A DNA stretch of 27,771 nucleotides from Flavobacteriaceae bacterium (GCA_023700885.1 JAMPYA010000006.1:1-27771), one strand, 5' to 3'; positions 1-7,709 are shown, numbered from the stretch's first letter. The notes: generated from the sequence alone by a model not told the origin. Numbers and translations: made by a program.

Positions 1-2390
1 ACAAAAGCACTCGTTCCTAAAATCATCCCTTGGTTGATGAGTTTTTTAGCAAACTCATCAACGGATACATAACCTAAATCAAATAAGAATTTTTGCCAAA
101 AACGGGCGTATAACAAATGTCCGGTAGCATGTTCGGCACCGCCAATGTACAAATCAACTTCTTTCCAGTAATTCAAAGCGTCTTTACTTGCAAACTCATT
201 TGGATTATGTGCATCCATATATCGATTAAAATACCAAGAAGATCCCGCCCAACCCGGCATAGTGTTTAATTCTAATGGAAATACAGTGAGGTCATTTACC
301 AATTTATTTGACACAACAGCATTTGTTTCAGTACACCAAGCCCAATGAGTAGCATTTCCTAAAGGAGGTTTGCCATCTTCGGTTGGTAAATAATTTTCTA
401 CTTCAGGTAAAATGATTGGTAAGTACTTTTCGTCAATCATTTGTGGAACATCATCAACATAATATACCGGAAATGGCTCTCCCCAATAACGTTGCCGTGA
501 AAAAACAGCATCGCGCAACCTGAAATTTATTTTTTTCTTTCCTTGATTTTTGGCTACAAGTACTTCGATAATTTTCTGACTTGCCTTTTTGTAATTTAAT
601 CTGTCGATAAAATCAGAATTGGCAATAATCGTATTTTCTTTATCAGAAAAAGCTTCGGTTGAAATATCCACATCAGCAAAAATATTTGGTATAGGCAGCT
701 CAAAATGCTTAGCAAAATCGTAATCGCGTTGGTCGCCACAAGGAACAGACATCACCGCTCCGGTTCCATAGGAAGCTAACACATAATCACCAATCCAAAT
801 TGGAATTTTTTCATTGGTAAAAGGATGAATTGCGTAAGCTCCAGTAAATTGACCCGAGATCGTTTTTACATCAGCCATTCGTTCACGCTCACTTCTACTT
901 GCCGTTTTAGCAATATATTCTTTCACTTTTGGCAGATATTCATCGGTAGTAATTTTCGATACCAATTCGTGTTCTGGTGCCAATGTCATAAACGATACTC
1001 CAAAAATGGTGTCAGGTCTTGTGGTAAAAACTTCTATTTCCCATCCTAAATCCTTCCCTAAGGAAAGGACTTCATTGTTCTCATTTGCTATTTTTTCTTC
1101 GGAAATAGTTAAACGTTTTTCTAGTTCTGCAATAATTTTTGAAACAATTTCATTAATATTTCCAATTACTTCCTCATTTGTAAAGCGAATAACTTTGTAT
1201 CCCTTCTTTTCAAGAATTTTAGTTCTTTCAAAATCCTTTTCAATCTGAGATTCGTGAATTTTGCCATCAACTTCTATAATTAATCTTTTGGACAAACACA
1301 CAAAATCAACAATAAAATCATCTATTAAATGCTGTTGTCTAAATTTAAATTCTAAGTTTTTACTTTTTAATTGTTCCCAAAGAATTGCTTCTGCTTGAGT
1401 AGGATTAGCTCTCATTTCTTTTGCTTTTTCTAACAATAAATGAGCTATTTCAGGATTCCCTGTTAAATAACCAAAATCTCTAACTCCCTTTCCTTCGGAA
1501 AGGGTTGGGGATAGGACTTTAAATGAAACTATAGCACCTTCAGAGCGTCCAATCCAATTGGTTTGAGCATCTTTTAAGGGTTGTGGCCAATCGATGGTTT
1601 GAAGTCCGTCTAATAATCGTTGGGCATAGGCAGAAATTCGCATACTCCACTGCATCATTTTTTTACGAACTACCGGATGACCTCCTCTTTCTGAAACTCC
1701 ATTTATAATTTCGTCATTGGCTAATACAGTTCCTAAAACCGGACACCAATTGACTTCTGATTCTGACAAATACGTCAATCGATACTTCGCTAAAATAGAT
1801 TCTTTTTCTTTTGATGAAAAAGATTTCCAATCATCTGAAGTAAAATAAGTTACATCATCAGCACAAGCAGCATTAATTCTATAGTTTCCTTCAAGTTCAA
1901 AAACGGATTCCAACTCTGAAATTGGTCTTGCTTTATTAGCATCATTGCAATAGTAAGAATTATATAATTGGATAAATATCCACTGTGTCCACTTATAATA
2001 GGATGGGTTTGAAGTTCTAACTTCTCTAGACCAATCGAATGAAAACCCAATTTTATCTAATTGACGTCTGTAAGTTTTTATATTTTCTTCAGTTGTAATA
2101 GCCGGATGTTGTCCGGTTTGAATAGCATATTGTTCGGCTGGCAAACCAAATGAATCATATCCTTGAGGATGTAATACGTTAAATCCTTTTAATCGTTTGT
2201 AACGCGCATAAATATCAGAAGCTATATACCCAAGTGGATGTCCAACATGCAATCCTGCTCCTGAAGGATAAGGAAACATGTCTAGCACATAATATTTAGG
2301 TTTATCTGAGTTATTTTCTGCTTTAAAAGTTTGGTTTTTTTTCCAATATTTTTGCCATTTGGCCTCAATTTCATTATAATTATACTTCAT
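1..2390 (-). CDS. leuS: leucyl-tRNA synthetase, 5' part, with an in-frame nuclease-domain insertion
   Basis: Charges tRNA-Leu with leucine in the cytoplasm (class I aminoacyl-tRNA synthetase). Translation on the minus strand from ATG 2390-2388 gives 796 codons with no stop up to the window edge; the C-terminal part, including KMSKS, lies outside. Visible landmarks are the HIGH-type motif HVGH at residues 48-51 (context PYPSGAGLHVGHPLGY), WIGRSEG just before the editing (CP1) domain, TTRPDTIFG at 456-464, and GTGAVMSVPCGDQRD with the conserved editing aspartate near residue 553. Residues of about 293-449 do not belong to the family: they form a DUF559-like endonuclease domain placed between the SEGAIVSFKV strand and the EIEVFTTRPDT strand. 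Both flanks read in the same frame, so this is an insertion and not a frameshifted pseudogene. The gene is divergent from the ZIP transporter gene and has its own promoter. Confidence 0.95.
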   Translation of the reverse strand, partial: MKYNYNEIEAKWQKYWKKNQTFKAENNSDKPKYYVLDMFPYPSGAGLHVGHPLGYIASDIYARYKRLKGFNVLHPQGYDSFGLPAEQYAIQTGQHPAITTEENIKTYRRQLDKIGFSFDWSREVRTSNPSYYKWTQWIFIQLYNSYYCNDANKARPISELESVFELEGNYRINAACADDVTYFTSDDWKSFSSKEKESILAKYRLTYLSESEVNWCPVLGTVLANDEIINGVSERGGHPVVRKKMMQWSMRISAYAQRLLDGLQTIDWPQPLKDAQTNWIGRSEGAIVSFKVLSPTLSEGKGVRDFGYLTGNPEIAHLLLEKAKEMRANPTQAEAILWEQLKSKNLEFKFRQQHLIDDFIVDFVCLSKRLIIEVDGKIHESQIEKDFERTKILEKKGYKVIRFTNEEVIGNINEIVSKIIAELEKRLTISEEKIANENNEVLSLGKDLGWEIEVFTTRPDTIFGVSFMTLAPEHELVSKITTDEYLPKVKEYIAKTASRSERERMADVKTISGQFTGAYAIHPFTNEKIPIWIGDYVLASYGTGAVMSVPCGDQRDYDFAKHFELPIPNIFADVDISTEAFSDKENTIIANSDFIDRLNYKKASQKIIEVLVAKNQGKKKINFRLRDAVFSRQRYWGEPFPVYYVDDVPQMIDEKYLPIILPEVENYLPTEDGKPPLGNATHWAWCTETNAVVSNKLVNDLTVFPLELNTMPGWAGSSWYFNRYMDAHNPNEFASKDALNYWKEVDLYIGGAEHATGHLLYARFWQKFLFDLGYVSVDEFAKKLINQGMILGTSAF
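1040..1068. repeat. terminal inverted repeat of the leuS insertion, 3' end of the element
   Basis: Read inward on the plus strand, this 29-nt segment matches the inward-read minus strand of 1487-1515 at 23 of 29 positions. It contains a near-perfect 19-nt palindrome at 1051-1069 (TCCTTCCCTAAGGAAAGGA, one mismatched pair). Confidence 0.75.
1487..1515. repeat. terminal inverted repeat of the leuS insertion, 5' end of the element
   Basis: Partner of the repeat at 1040-1068. It overlaps a perfect 8-bp stem with a 3-nt loop at 1486-1504 (CCCTTTCCTTCGGAAAGGG), followed by TTGGGGATAGG. The palindrome has the same 19-nt length as the one at the other end, so each end carries its own hairpin. Confidence 0.75.
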
Positions 2391-2464
2391 TACAAATGAT
2401 ATATTTAATAGTTTATTTCTATAACTGCAATTTTATAGATTCATTTTCATTGCTTAGTATTGCA

Positions 2465-2494
2465 CAAAAGTACATTTAAAGTCACAAAAGGCAA
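2465..2494 (-). promoter_or_regulatory. leuS promoter (Bacteroidota type)
   Basis: On the minus strand a TTG (2494-2492) is followed after 19 nt by TACTTTTG (2472-2465), fitting the Bacteroidota -33/-7 pattern TTG-N19-TAnnTTTG. The leuS ATG lies about 75 nt downstream of the -7 element. Confidence 0.6.
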
Positions 2495-2550
2495 ATATAG
2501 GATGCATTAAGTTGAAAATAAATGTTAAATTAGTTTAATAATATAAAGCT

Positions 2551-3375
2551 ATGCTTCAAGGAATTATTGATTATTTTGAAAGTATTAATCCTATTTTGGC
2601 GGCGTTTTACGCAACCTTATTTACTTGGGGTTTAACAGCATTAGGGGCATCTTTGGTTTTTTTCTTTAAAGGAATGAATCGTGCCGTTTTTGATGGAATG
2701 TTAGGTTTTACTGGCGGAGTAATGGTTGCGGCAAGTTTTTGGAGCTTACTGGCTCCCGGAATTGAAATGAGTCCCGGAGATGGATTTGTTAAAGTTATTC
2801 CGGCTGTTGTTGGTTTTTCACTTGGTGCTTTATTTCTATTTGGTTTAGATAAAACACTTCCGCATTTACATGTAAATTTTAGAGAAGCAGAAAAAGAAGG
2901 TGTAAAAACACCCTGGCATAAAACAACTCTGTTGGTTTTAGCAATAACATTACATAACATTCCTGAAGGATTAGCCGTAGGAGTTTTATTTGGTGGTGTT
3001 GCAGCAGGTTTTGAAGGCGCAACAATAGGAGGAGCTGTTGCGTTAGCTATTGGCATTGGTTTACAAAACTTTCCTGAAGGATTTGCTGTTTCTATGCCTT
3101 TAAGAAGACAAGGTTTTAGCAGACGTAAAAGTTTTATGTATGGTCAGGCATCTGCTGTGGTAGAGCCTATTGCTGCTGTTCTTGGAGCATGGGCTGTAAT
3201 GACTTTTCAGCCAATTTTGCCATATGCTTTAGCATTTGCTGCTGGAGCTATGATATTTGTTGTGGTTGAGGAGGTAATTCCAGAAACTCAAAGAGATCGA
3301 TATACTGATATTGCAACTCTCGGTTTTATAGCAGGATTTATAGTGATGATGACTTTAGATGTTGGATTGAGCTAA
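2551..3375 (+). CDS. ZIP family divalent metal transporter
   Basis: Probable inner-membrane importer of zinc or another divalent metal, of the GufA/ZupT-like ZIP branch. The 274-residue product is mostly hydrophobic with about eight membrane segments. The two signature metal-site helices are visible: HNIPEG at residues 135-140 and QNFPEG at 172-177 (the usual His of the second motif is Gln, a variant I believe occurs in this branch), plus a VVEEVIPE segment near 238-245 that often supplies acidic ligands. There is no long His-rich cytoplasmic loop; the loop near 105-122 is short (LPHLHVNFREAEKEG). The gene is divergent from leuS and its stop lies only 3 nt from the stop of the convergent FeoB-associated gene, so two metal-uptake units meet tail to tail. 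The substrate cannot be set from sequence. Confidence 0.9.
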   Translation: MLQGIIDYFESINPILAAFYATLFTWGLTALGASLVFFFKGMNRAVFDGMLGFTGGVMVAASFWSLLAPGIEMSPGDGFVKVIPAVVGFSLGALFLFGLDKTLPHLHVNFREAEKEGVKTPWHKTTLLVLAITLHNIPEGLAVGVLFGGVAAGFEGATIGGAVALAIGIGLQNFPEGFAVSMPLRRQGFSRRKSFMYGQASAVVEPIAAVLGAWAVMTFQPILPYALAFAAGAMIFVVVEEVIPETQRDRYTDIATLGFIAGFIVMMTLDVGLS

Positions 3376-3378
3376 TCT

Positions 3379-3498
3379 CTAATGACATCCACAATTGTTA
3401 TCACAACCCGATTTATTCTTTTTAGATGGGAAATAAAATTTCTTTATCAAAAAAAATAAAGCAGAGGTTAAGGCAATATAAACTAAAATTTCTTGCAT
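3379..3498 (-). CDS. FeoB-associated Cys-rich membrane peptide
   Basis: A 39-residue ORF starting at ATG 3498-3496 and ending at TAG 3381-3379. It has one N-terminal membrane segment (about residues 3-18, EILVYIALTSALFFLI), a basic stretch (KKFYFPSKKNK), and a Cys-rich tail (GCDNNCGCH). This fits the small FeoB-associated Cys-rich membrane proteins that follow feoB in many bacteria. Its ATG overlaps the feoB TAA by one base (TAATG), which suggests translational coupling. Its role is unproven; it may bind iron or modulate the FeoB pore in the way FeoC does in other species. It is easily missed because of its size. Confidence 0.85.
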   Translation of the reverse strand: MQEILVYIALTSALFFLIKKFYFPSKKNKSGCDNNCGCH

Positions 3499-5606
3499 TA
3501 TTGAAAGAAGTTAAAGGTTAAAAATGCTGCTAAATAAGCCAACAATCCCATACCAAAAAATTGAATTATTGGCCATTTCCAACTCTTGGTTTCTCGTTTT
3601 ACAATTGCAATTGTACTAGCGCATTGAAGGGCAAAGGCATAAAAAATTAGCAAAGACATTCCTGTTGGTAAATTAAATCTTCTCTCTTTTGTAATAGGAT
3701 TTTTTTCTGCTGCTAATCTTTCCTTTATTGTTGAAAATTGCTCATCATTCTCTACACTATATATAGTTGCCAAAGTAGAAACAAAAACCTCTCTTGCTGC
3801 AAATGAACTAATAATAGCAATACCAATTTTCCAATCATAACCCAAAGGAGCTATGGCGGGTTCAATAGTTTTACCTAATATACCAATGTACGAATTTTGC
3901 AATTTAAAAGCCGATAATTGTTGCTCAAAATTATCATCATGAAGATAGTCAACCTGCTGGGCTTTTACTAATTTTTCAGCATTCTTATATGACTCTGGCC
4001 CATTAGATGCTAAAAACCAAAGGATAATTGATATCGATAAAATAATTTTACCTGCATCAAACACAAAGGCCTTAGTCTTTTCAATTACCGTATAAAAAAC
4101 ATTTTTTAAAGAAGGTAATTTGTAGTTAGGCATTTCAATTACAAAAAAAGAATGTTGCTCAATTTTAATAATTTTATGTAAAATATATGCCGCAATAATT
4201 GCCGTAGCAAATCCTATGATATACAATACCATCATTACCAATCCTTGTAAATTAAAGACACCATAAACCATTTTATTTGGAATTATGACGGCAATTATAA
4301 TAGCGTAAACAGGTAATCGGGCTGAACATGTTGTAAAGGGAGTAACTAAAATAGTAATTAAACGTTCTCTCCAATTGTTTATATTTCTAGTTGCCATTAT
4401 TGCAGGAACAGCACACGCAGTTCCAGAAATTAACGGAATTACACTTTTACCACTCAGACCAAAACGACGCATTAATTTGTCCATTAAAAAAACTACTCTA
4501 CTCATATAGCCCGTTTCTTCTAAAATAGCTATAAAGAAAAAGAGAATTGCAATTTGAGGTATAAATATGACGATTCCTCCAATTCCTGGAATGATTCCTT
4601 CACTTATTAAATTTGAAAACGGACCCGCAGGTAAATTTGATTTTAAATAATTGCTGATTTGTGCAAAAGATGAATCAATATAATCCATCGGATAAGTGGC
4701 TAAATTGAAAACAGATTGGAAAATAGCCAATAAAATAAAGACAAATAGAAAATATCCGAAGTATTTATGTGTCAATATCTTATCTAAAATAGCTCTTAAA
4801 TCAGTTCCTTCTTTTCTGTTTATTTGATACCCTTTTTTTAGAATTTCATTAATTACTGAATACCGTAAAACGGTTTCTCTATGCTGTAATTTCTCTATTT
4901 TGCTGATATCTCTTCTAAAGTGATGAATTTTTTCATGTTCTTCATCAGAAATAAAATTAGCCGATTGATGCTGGGTAATAAGTAACCAAGTTTTATATAA
5001 AGAATATTTGTTAGAAAACTGATTTCTAACATCTTCAAAAAAATCATGATCCATTCGATATGCTATTGCTGCAACAGGTGTTCTATCGTATGAGTTGTAA
5101 TTAACAATAGCCTCTTTCAAATTTTCAATTCCAATATTTTTACGAGCACTTATTAATACTATTTTAGTTTTTAATTCGTGTTCTAAGACCTCTAAATCCA
5201 ATGAAATTCCTTTTCTTTTCATTTGATCAGACATATTAATCGCCAAAATCGTAGGAATTTCTAAATCTTTAATTTGTGTAAAAAGCAGTAAATTTCTTTT
5301 TAGATTTTCAACTTCTGCTACTACAACTACAACATCTGGATAATCGTCATTTTGAACATTTAATAAGGTATCTAATACAATAGATTCATCAATTGAAGTA
5401 GGATTAATACTATAAGTTCCAGGTAAATCGGTAATTATTCCATTTACTTTTTCTGATAATTTACACAATCCTTGTTTTTTATCTACCGTAATTCCCGGAT
5501 AATTACCAACTTTTTGGTTTAAACCTGTTAACACATTAAATAGTGAAGTTTTACCGGTATTTGGATTTCCTACTAAAGAAATTTTTATCTCCTTAATTTT
5601 TTTCAT
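3498..5606 (-). CDS. feoB: ferrous iron transport protein B
   Basis: Inner-membrane Fe(II) importer with an N-terminal G-protein domain. In the 702-residue product the G1 loop GNPNTGKT is at 13-20, the G2 region NYPGITVD at 35-42, the G3 loop DLPG at 60-63 and the G4 motif NMSD near 123. A helical linker follows, then the membrane core with two gate-like segments, including ETGYMSRVVFLMDKLMRRFG and the ISGTACAVPAIMATR and TPFTTCSARLPVY motifs that carry the conserved pore cysteines. Length is normal for the family. It lies 5 nt downstream of feoA and overlaps the FeoB-associated peptide gene by one base, so the three form one operon under the promoter upstream of feoA. Confidence 0.97.
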   Translation of the reverse strand: MKKIKEIKISLVGNPNTGKTSLFNVLTGLNQKVGNYPGITVDKKQGLCKLSEKVNGIITDLPGTYSINPTSIDESIVLDTLLNVQNDDYPDVVVVVAEVENLKRNLLLFTQIKDLEIPTILAINMSDQMKRKGISLDLEVLEHELKTKIVLISARKNIGIENLKEAIVNYNSYDRTPVAAIAYRMDHDFFEDVRNQFSNKYSLYKTWLLITQHQSANFISDEEHEKIHHFRRDISKIEKLQHRETVLRYSVINEILKKGYQINRKEGTDLRAILDKILTHKYFGYFLFVFILLAIFQSVFNLATYPMDYIDSSFAQISNYLKSNLPAGPFSNLISEGIIPGIGGIVIFIPQIAILFFFIAILEETGYMSRVVFLMDKLMRRFGLSGKSVIPLISGTACAVPAIMATRNINNWRERLITILVTPFTTCSARLPVYAIIIAVIIPNKMVYGVFNLQGLVMMVLYIIGFATAIIAAYILHKIIKIEQHSFFVIEMPNYKLPSLKNVFYTVIEKTKAFVFDAGKIILSISIILWFLASNGPESYKNAEKLVKAQQVDYLHDDNFEQQLSAFKLQNSYIGILGKTIEPAIAPLGYDWKIGIAIISSFAAREVFVSTLATIYSVENDEQFSTIKERLAAEKNPITKERRFNLPTGMSLLIFYAFALQCASTIAIVKRETKSWKWPIIQFFGMGLLAYLAAFLTFNFFQ

Positions 5607-5611
5607 GAATC

Positions 5612-5836
5612 CTAAATCTTGGTAATTTCAATATGAATAGCAGTTTCTTTTCTAATCGCTAAGTAGGTATTGTCAACTTTTAAATAAAGAGGATCCTTAA
5701 GTGGAGCTAGCTGAACTAATTCGAGTTCATTCCCCGGTAAACAGCCCATTTCCAATAAATTCAAAGGAATGTGTTCTAAAGATAAATCGGTAATTATCCC
5801 TTTCTCTCCAACCAACATATTTGCAACTGTACACAT
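5612..5836 (-). CDS. feoA: ferrous iron transport protein A
   Basis: Small cytoplasmic SH3-like protein (74 residues) that supports FeoB. The sequence runs from MCTVANMLVGEKGIITDL through LLEMGCLPGNELELVQLAPLKDPLYLKV to the end, matching the FeoA pattern of a Gly-containing turn (LEMGCLPG) and a DPLYLKV strand. It is the first gene of the feoA-feoB-peptide operon, with a 5-nt gap to feoB. Its promoter contains a palindrome typical of a metal-responsive repressor site. Confidence 0.95.
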   Translation of the reverse strand: MCTVANMLVGEKGIITDLSLEHIPLNLLEMGCLPGNELELVQLAPLKDPLYLKVDNTYLAIRKETAIHIEITKI

Positions 5837-5865
5837 AAAAATATAGGTTCTACTTTATTTCCTTG

Positions 5866-5897
5866 CAAAGATACTAAATTAGAATGATTCTAAACAA
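5866..5897 (-). promoter_or_regulatory. feoAB promoter
   Basis: On the minus strand a TTG (5897-5895) is followed after 21 nt by TATCTTTG (5873-5866), close to the Bacteroidota TTG...TAnnTTTG pattern. The feoA start lies about 30 nt downstream. Confidence 0.6.
5879..5893. promoter_or_regulatory. putative metal-repressor operator of feoAB
   Basis: A perfect 7-1-7 palindrome, TTAGAATGATTCTAA, lies exactly between the -33 and -7 elements of the feoA promoter. Position and symmetry suit a repressor of the Fur or DtxR/MntR type that would block transcription when iron is bound. Which family binds is not decided by sequence alone. Confidence 0.55.
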
Positions 5898-5964
5898 TGA
5901 TAAATGTCAGGTAATTAAATTTTATATAAAAGGGTTATAACTTTGTTAAAATATAGACTTACAG

Positions 5965-5996
5965 TTGAATGACCTCAACTTAAAACTGTATATTTG
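5965..5996 (+). promoter_or_regulatory. rseP promoter
   Basis: TTG (5965-5967), 21 nt, then TATATTTG (5989-5996), followed 27 nt later by ATG 6024. The upstream in-frame TTG at 5994 lies inside the -7 element and so cannot be the start. Confidence 0.6.
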
Positions 5997-6023
5997 TGCC
6001 GATTTAAAATTAAAATTATTGAA

Positions 6024-7349
6024 ATGGATATATTGATAAAAGCGACTCAATTTATAATGAGTTTATCTATCTTAATTGTATTGCATGAGTTAGGGCATTT
6101 TATCCCTGCTAAGATTTTTAAAACACGTGTTGAAAAATTCTATTTATTCTTTGATTATAAGTTCTCTATATTTAAGAAAAAAATTGGAGAAACTGTTTAT
6201 GGTATTGGCTGGATTCCTTTGGGCGGATATGTTAAAATCTCCGGAATGATTGATGAAAGCATGGATACTGAACAGATGAAATTACCACCTCAACCTTGGG
6301 AGTTCCGCTCTAAACCGGCTTGGCAACGCCTTATAATTATGTTAGGCGGAGTTACTGTAAACTTTATCTTAGGAATTGTAATCTACATAATGATTTTCTT
6401 TGTTTGGGGTTCCGATTTTTCTACTGCTAATGATGTTAAATACGGATTTTCTGTTGACAATGAGTTTAAATCTCTAGGTTTTAAAGACGGAGATAAAATT
6501 TTAAAAATCAATAATGAAATACCTGATGATGTTCTAGATGTTAACAAATTTTTATTTTTGAGACCTGTTCAGTCTATAGAAGTACAACATATAGACAAGA
6601 CAACTGAAATCATTTCAATTCCTGAAACTATTGGTAAAACCATGTGGGAAAAGGGTGTGTTAAAACCATTTAATCCAAGATTTACAGCAGTAATTGATAC
6701 GATTATAGCTGATTCTCCAGCACAAATTGCTGGATTAATGAAAAATGATAGTGTAGTAAGTGTAAATGGAAAACCTATTGCATTTTGGAATGAATTTACG
6801 GATGCTGTTAAAAATAATACCGCTACACAACCTTTAGAAATATCCGTTTTTAGAAATGAAGAATTGATTAATGTTACTGTTAAACCATCAGAAGACAATA
6901 CTATTGGAGTTAACACCTTAGTTTCTGTTTCAGAAGTAGTTAAATTTCAACATAAAGAGTTTTCATTTGGCCAAAGTATTACTGAAGGCAGCAAAATGGC
7001 TTATTGGACATTGCATGATTTTATAGCGCAATTCAAATACGTTTTTACTAAAAAAGGAGCAACAAGTATTGGTGGTTTTATTGCTATTGGAAGCATTTTC
7101 CCATCTACATGGAGTTGGGCCGCTTTTTGGTCTATAACTGCATTTTTATCAATCATGCTTGGATTTATGAATTTATTGCCTATTCCAGCTTTAGATGGCG
7201 GACATGTAGTTTTTACCTTATTTGAAATGATATCTGGCAAAAAACCAAGTGATAAATTTTTAGAATATGCGCAAGTTGCCGGATTTTTATTATTGATTTC
7301 CCTGCTGATATTAGCCAACGGAAATGATATTGTAAAACTTTTTAATTAG
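6024..7349 (+). CDS. rseP: RseP-type site-2 intramembrane zinc metalloprotease
   Basis: Inner-membrane protease of family M50 that cuts membrane-anchored substrates such as anti-sigma factors and signal-peptide remnants. Started at ATG 6024 the protein has 441 residues. The zinc motif HELGH is at residues 21-25 in the first membrane segment, and the second ligand motif LDGGH is at about 390-394 (context NLLPIPALDGGH). Between them lie two PDZ-like regions, including a segment DSPAQIAGLMKNDSVVSVNGKPI that reads as a clear PDZ carboxylate-binding strand and helix. The ORF can be extended upstream to a TTG at 5994, but this lies in the promoter and the ATG is preferred. Convergent with atpC; a shared terminator follows. 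Confidence 0.93.
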   Translation: MDILIKATQFIMSLSILIVLHELGHFIPAKIFKTRVEKFYLFFDYKFSIFKKKIGETVYGIGWIPLGGYVKISGMIDESMDTEQMKLPPQPWEFRSKPAWQRLIIMLGGVTVNFILGIVIYIMIFFVWGSDFSTANDVKYGFSVDNEFKSLGFKDGDKILKINNEIPDDVLDVNKFLFLRPVQSIEVQHIDKTTEIISIPETIGKTMWEKGVLKPFNPRFTAVIDTIIADSPAQIAGLMKNDSVVSVNGKPIAFWNEFTDAVKNNTATQPLEISVFRNEELINVTVKPSEDNTIGVNTLVSVSEVVKFQHKEFSFGQSITEGSKMAYWTLHDFIAQFKYVFTKKGATSIGGFIAIGSIFPSTWSWAAFWSITAFLSIMLGFMNLLPIPALDGGHVVFTLFEMISGKKPSDKFLEYAQVAGFLLLISLLILANGNDIVKLFN

Positions 7350-7370
7350 ATAAAGTAATTATATAAAACA

Positions 7371-7400
7371 AAAAAACCTCAAGACTTCTTGAGGTTTTTT
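7371..7400. terminator. bidirectional terminator between rseP and atpC
   Basis: Stem CCTCAAG (7377-7383), loop ACTT, stem CTTGAGG (7388-7394), flanked by A6 on the left and a T-run on the right, so it can work for rseP on the plus strand and for atpC on the minus strand. Confidence 0.85.
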
Positions 7401-7420
7401 TATGATTATCATATATTAAA

Positions 7421-7699
7421 CTAATCAGCTAGAATAATAATCTTATTTGATTTTAATTCAATTGTTCCGCTATTAATAGGTAAAACGTATAAATCATTGA
7501 TCTTCTTAAATTTAGATTCAAACTGCTCTTCAAAATTTACTGATTTTCCTCTGAATTTAATTTCTCCTTTTCCTAATATCGAAACAATTGGTGCATGATT
7601 ATCAAGCATTTGAAATTCTCCGTTAACTCCTGGAACAAAAACCGTTTCGACTTCTGATTTTAATAAGGTTGCCTCTGGAGATACAATTTCTAAAAACAT
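7421..7699 (-). CDS. atpC: F1Fo ATP synthase epsilon subunit, short form
   Basis: Part of the central stalk of ATP synthase. The 92-residue product contains the N-terminal beta-sandwich (LEIVSPEATLLKSEVETVFVPGVNGEFQMLDNHAPIVSILGKGEI), including the GVNGEFQMLDNHAP signature. It lacks the C-terminal two-helix domain that inhibits ATP hydrolysis in, for example, the E. coli protein (about 139 residues). To my knowledge short epsilon is usual in this phylum. It lies 10 nt downstream of atpD; the other ATP synthase genes are not in the window. Confidence 0.93.
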   Translation of the reverse strand: MFLEIVSPEATLLKSEVETVFVPGVNGEFQMLDNHAPIVSILGKGEIKFRGKSVNFEEQFESKFKKINDLYVLPINSGTIELKSNKIIILAD

Positions 7700-7709
7700 A
7701 ATTTCGATA

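Larger units (their letters stand above)
1040..1515 (-). mobile_element. in-frame DUF559/Vsr-like endonuclease insertion element inside leuS
   Basis: About 158 codons interrupt leuS residues 292-450. The core (about residues 316-423) looks like a DUF559 domain of the Vsr/PD-(D/E)XK nuclease group: NPTQAEAILWEQLK helix, KFRQQH, then IVDF followed by IIEVDGKIH, and a C-terminal KKGYKVIRFTNEEV segment. Candidate active-site residues are D362, E373 and D375, with H379 nearby. The insertion is bounded by imperfect inverted repeats at 1040-1068 and 1487-1515 that are themselves translated (about LSPTLSEGKGV at one end and LSLGKDLGW at the other). The domain has no stop codon of its own; the frame runs on into the LeuRS editing domain. 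Intein splice motifs are absent. Exact junctions are uncertain because no uninterrupted allele is available for comparison, and no clear target duplication is visible. That it is or was mobile is inferred from the repeats and the nuclease fold. Confidence 0.8.

Noticed and set aside
1006..1248. 80-codon plus-strand ORF
   Set aside because: Antisense shadow of the nuclease domain; low-complexity Ser/Phe-rich sequence with no family resemblance.
1040..1515. Intein in leuS
   Set aside because: No Cys or Ser at the start junction, no His-Asn before the end junction and no Cys/Ser/Thr following in the usual context; no splicing blocks are visible.
1..2390. leuS as a pseudogene because no long ORF is obvious
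   Set aside because: The minus-strand frame is open from ATG 2390 to the window edge and keeps the visible catalytic and editing motifs; it only lacks its stop because the window ends.
2607..3056. 149-codon minus-strand ORF
   Set aside because: Antisense to the ZIP transporter; composition is that of a reversed membrane-protein gene.
5994..6023. Upstream TTG start of rseP
   Set aside because: It lies inside the TATATTTG -7 element, so it would precede the transcription start.
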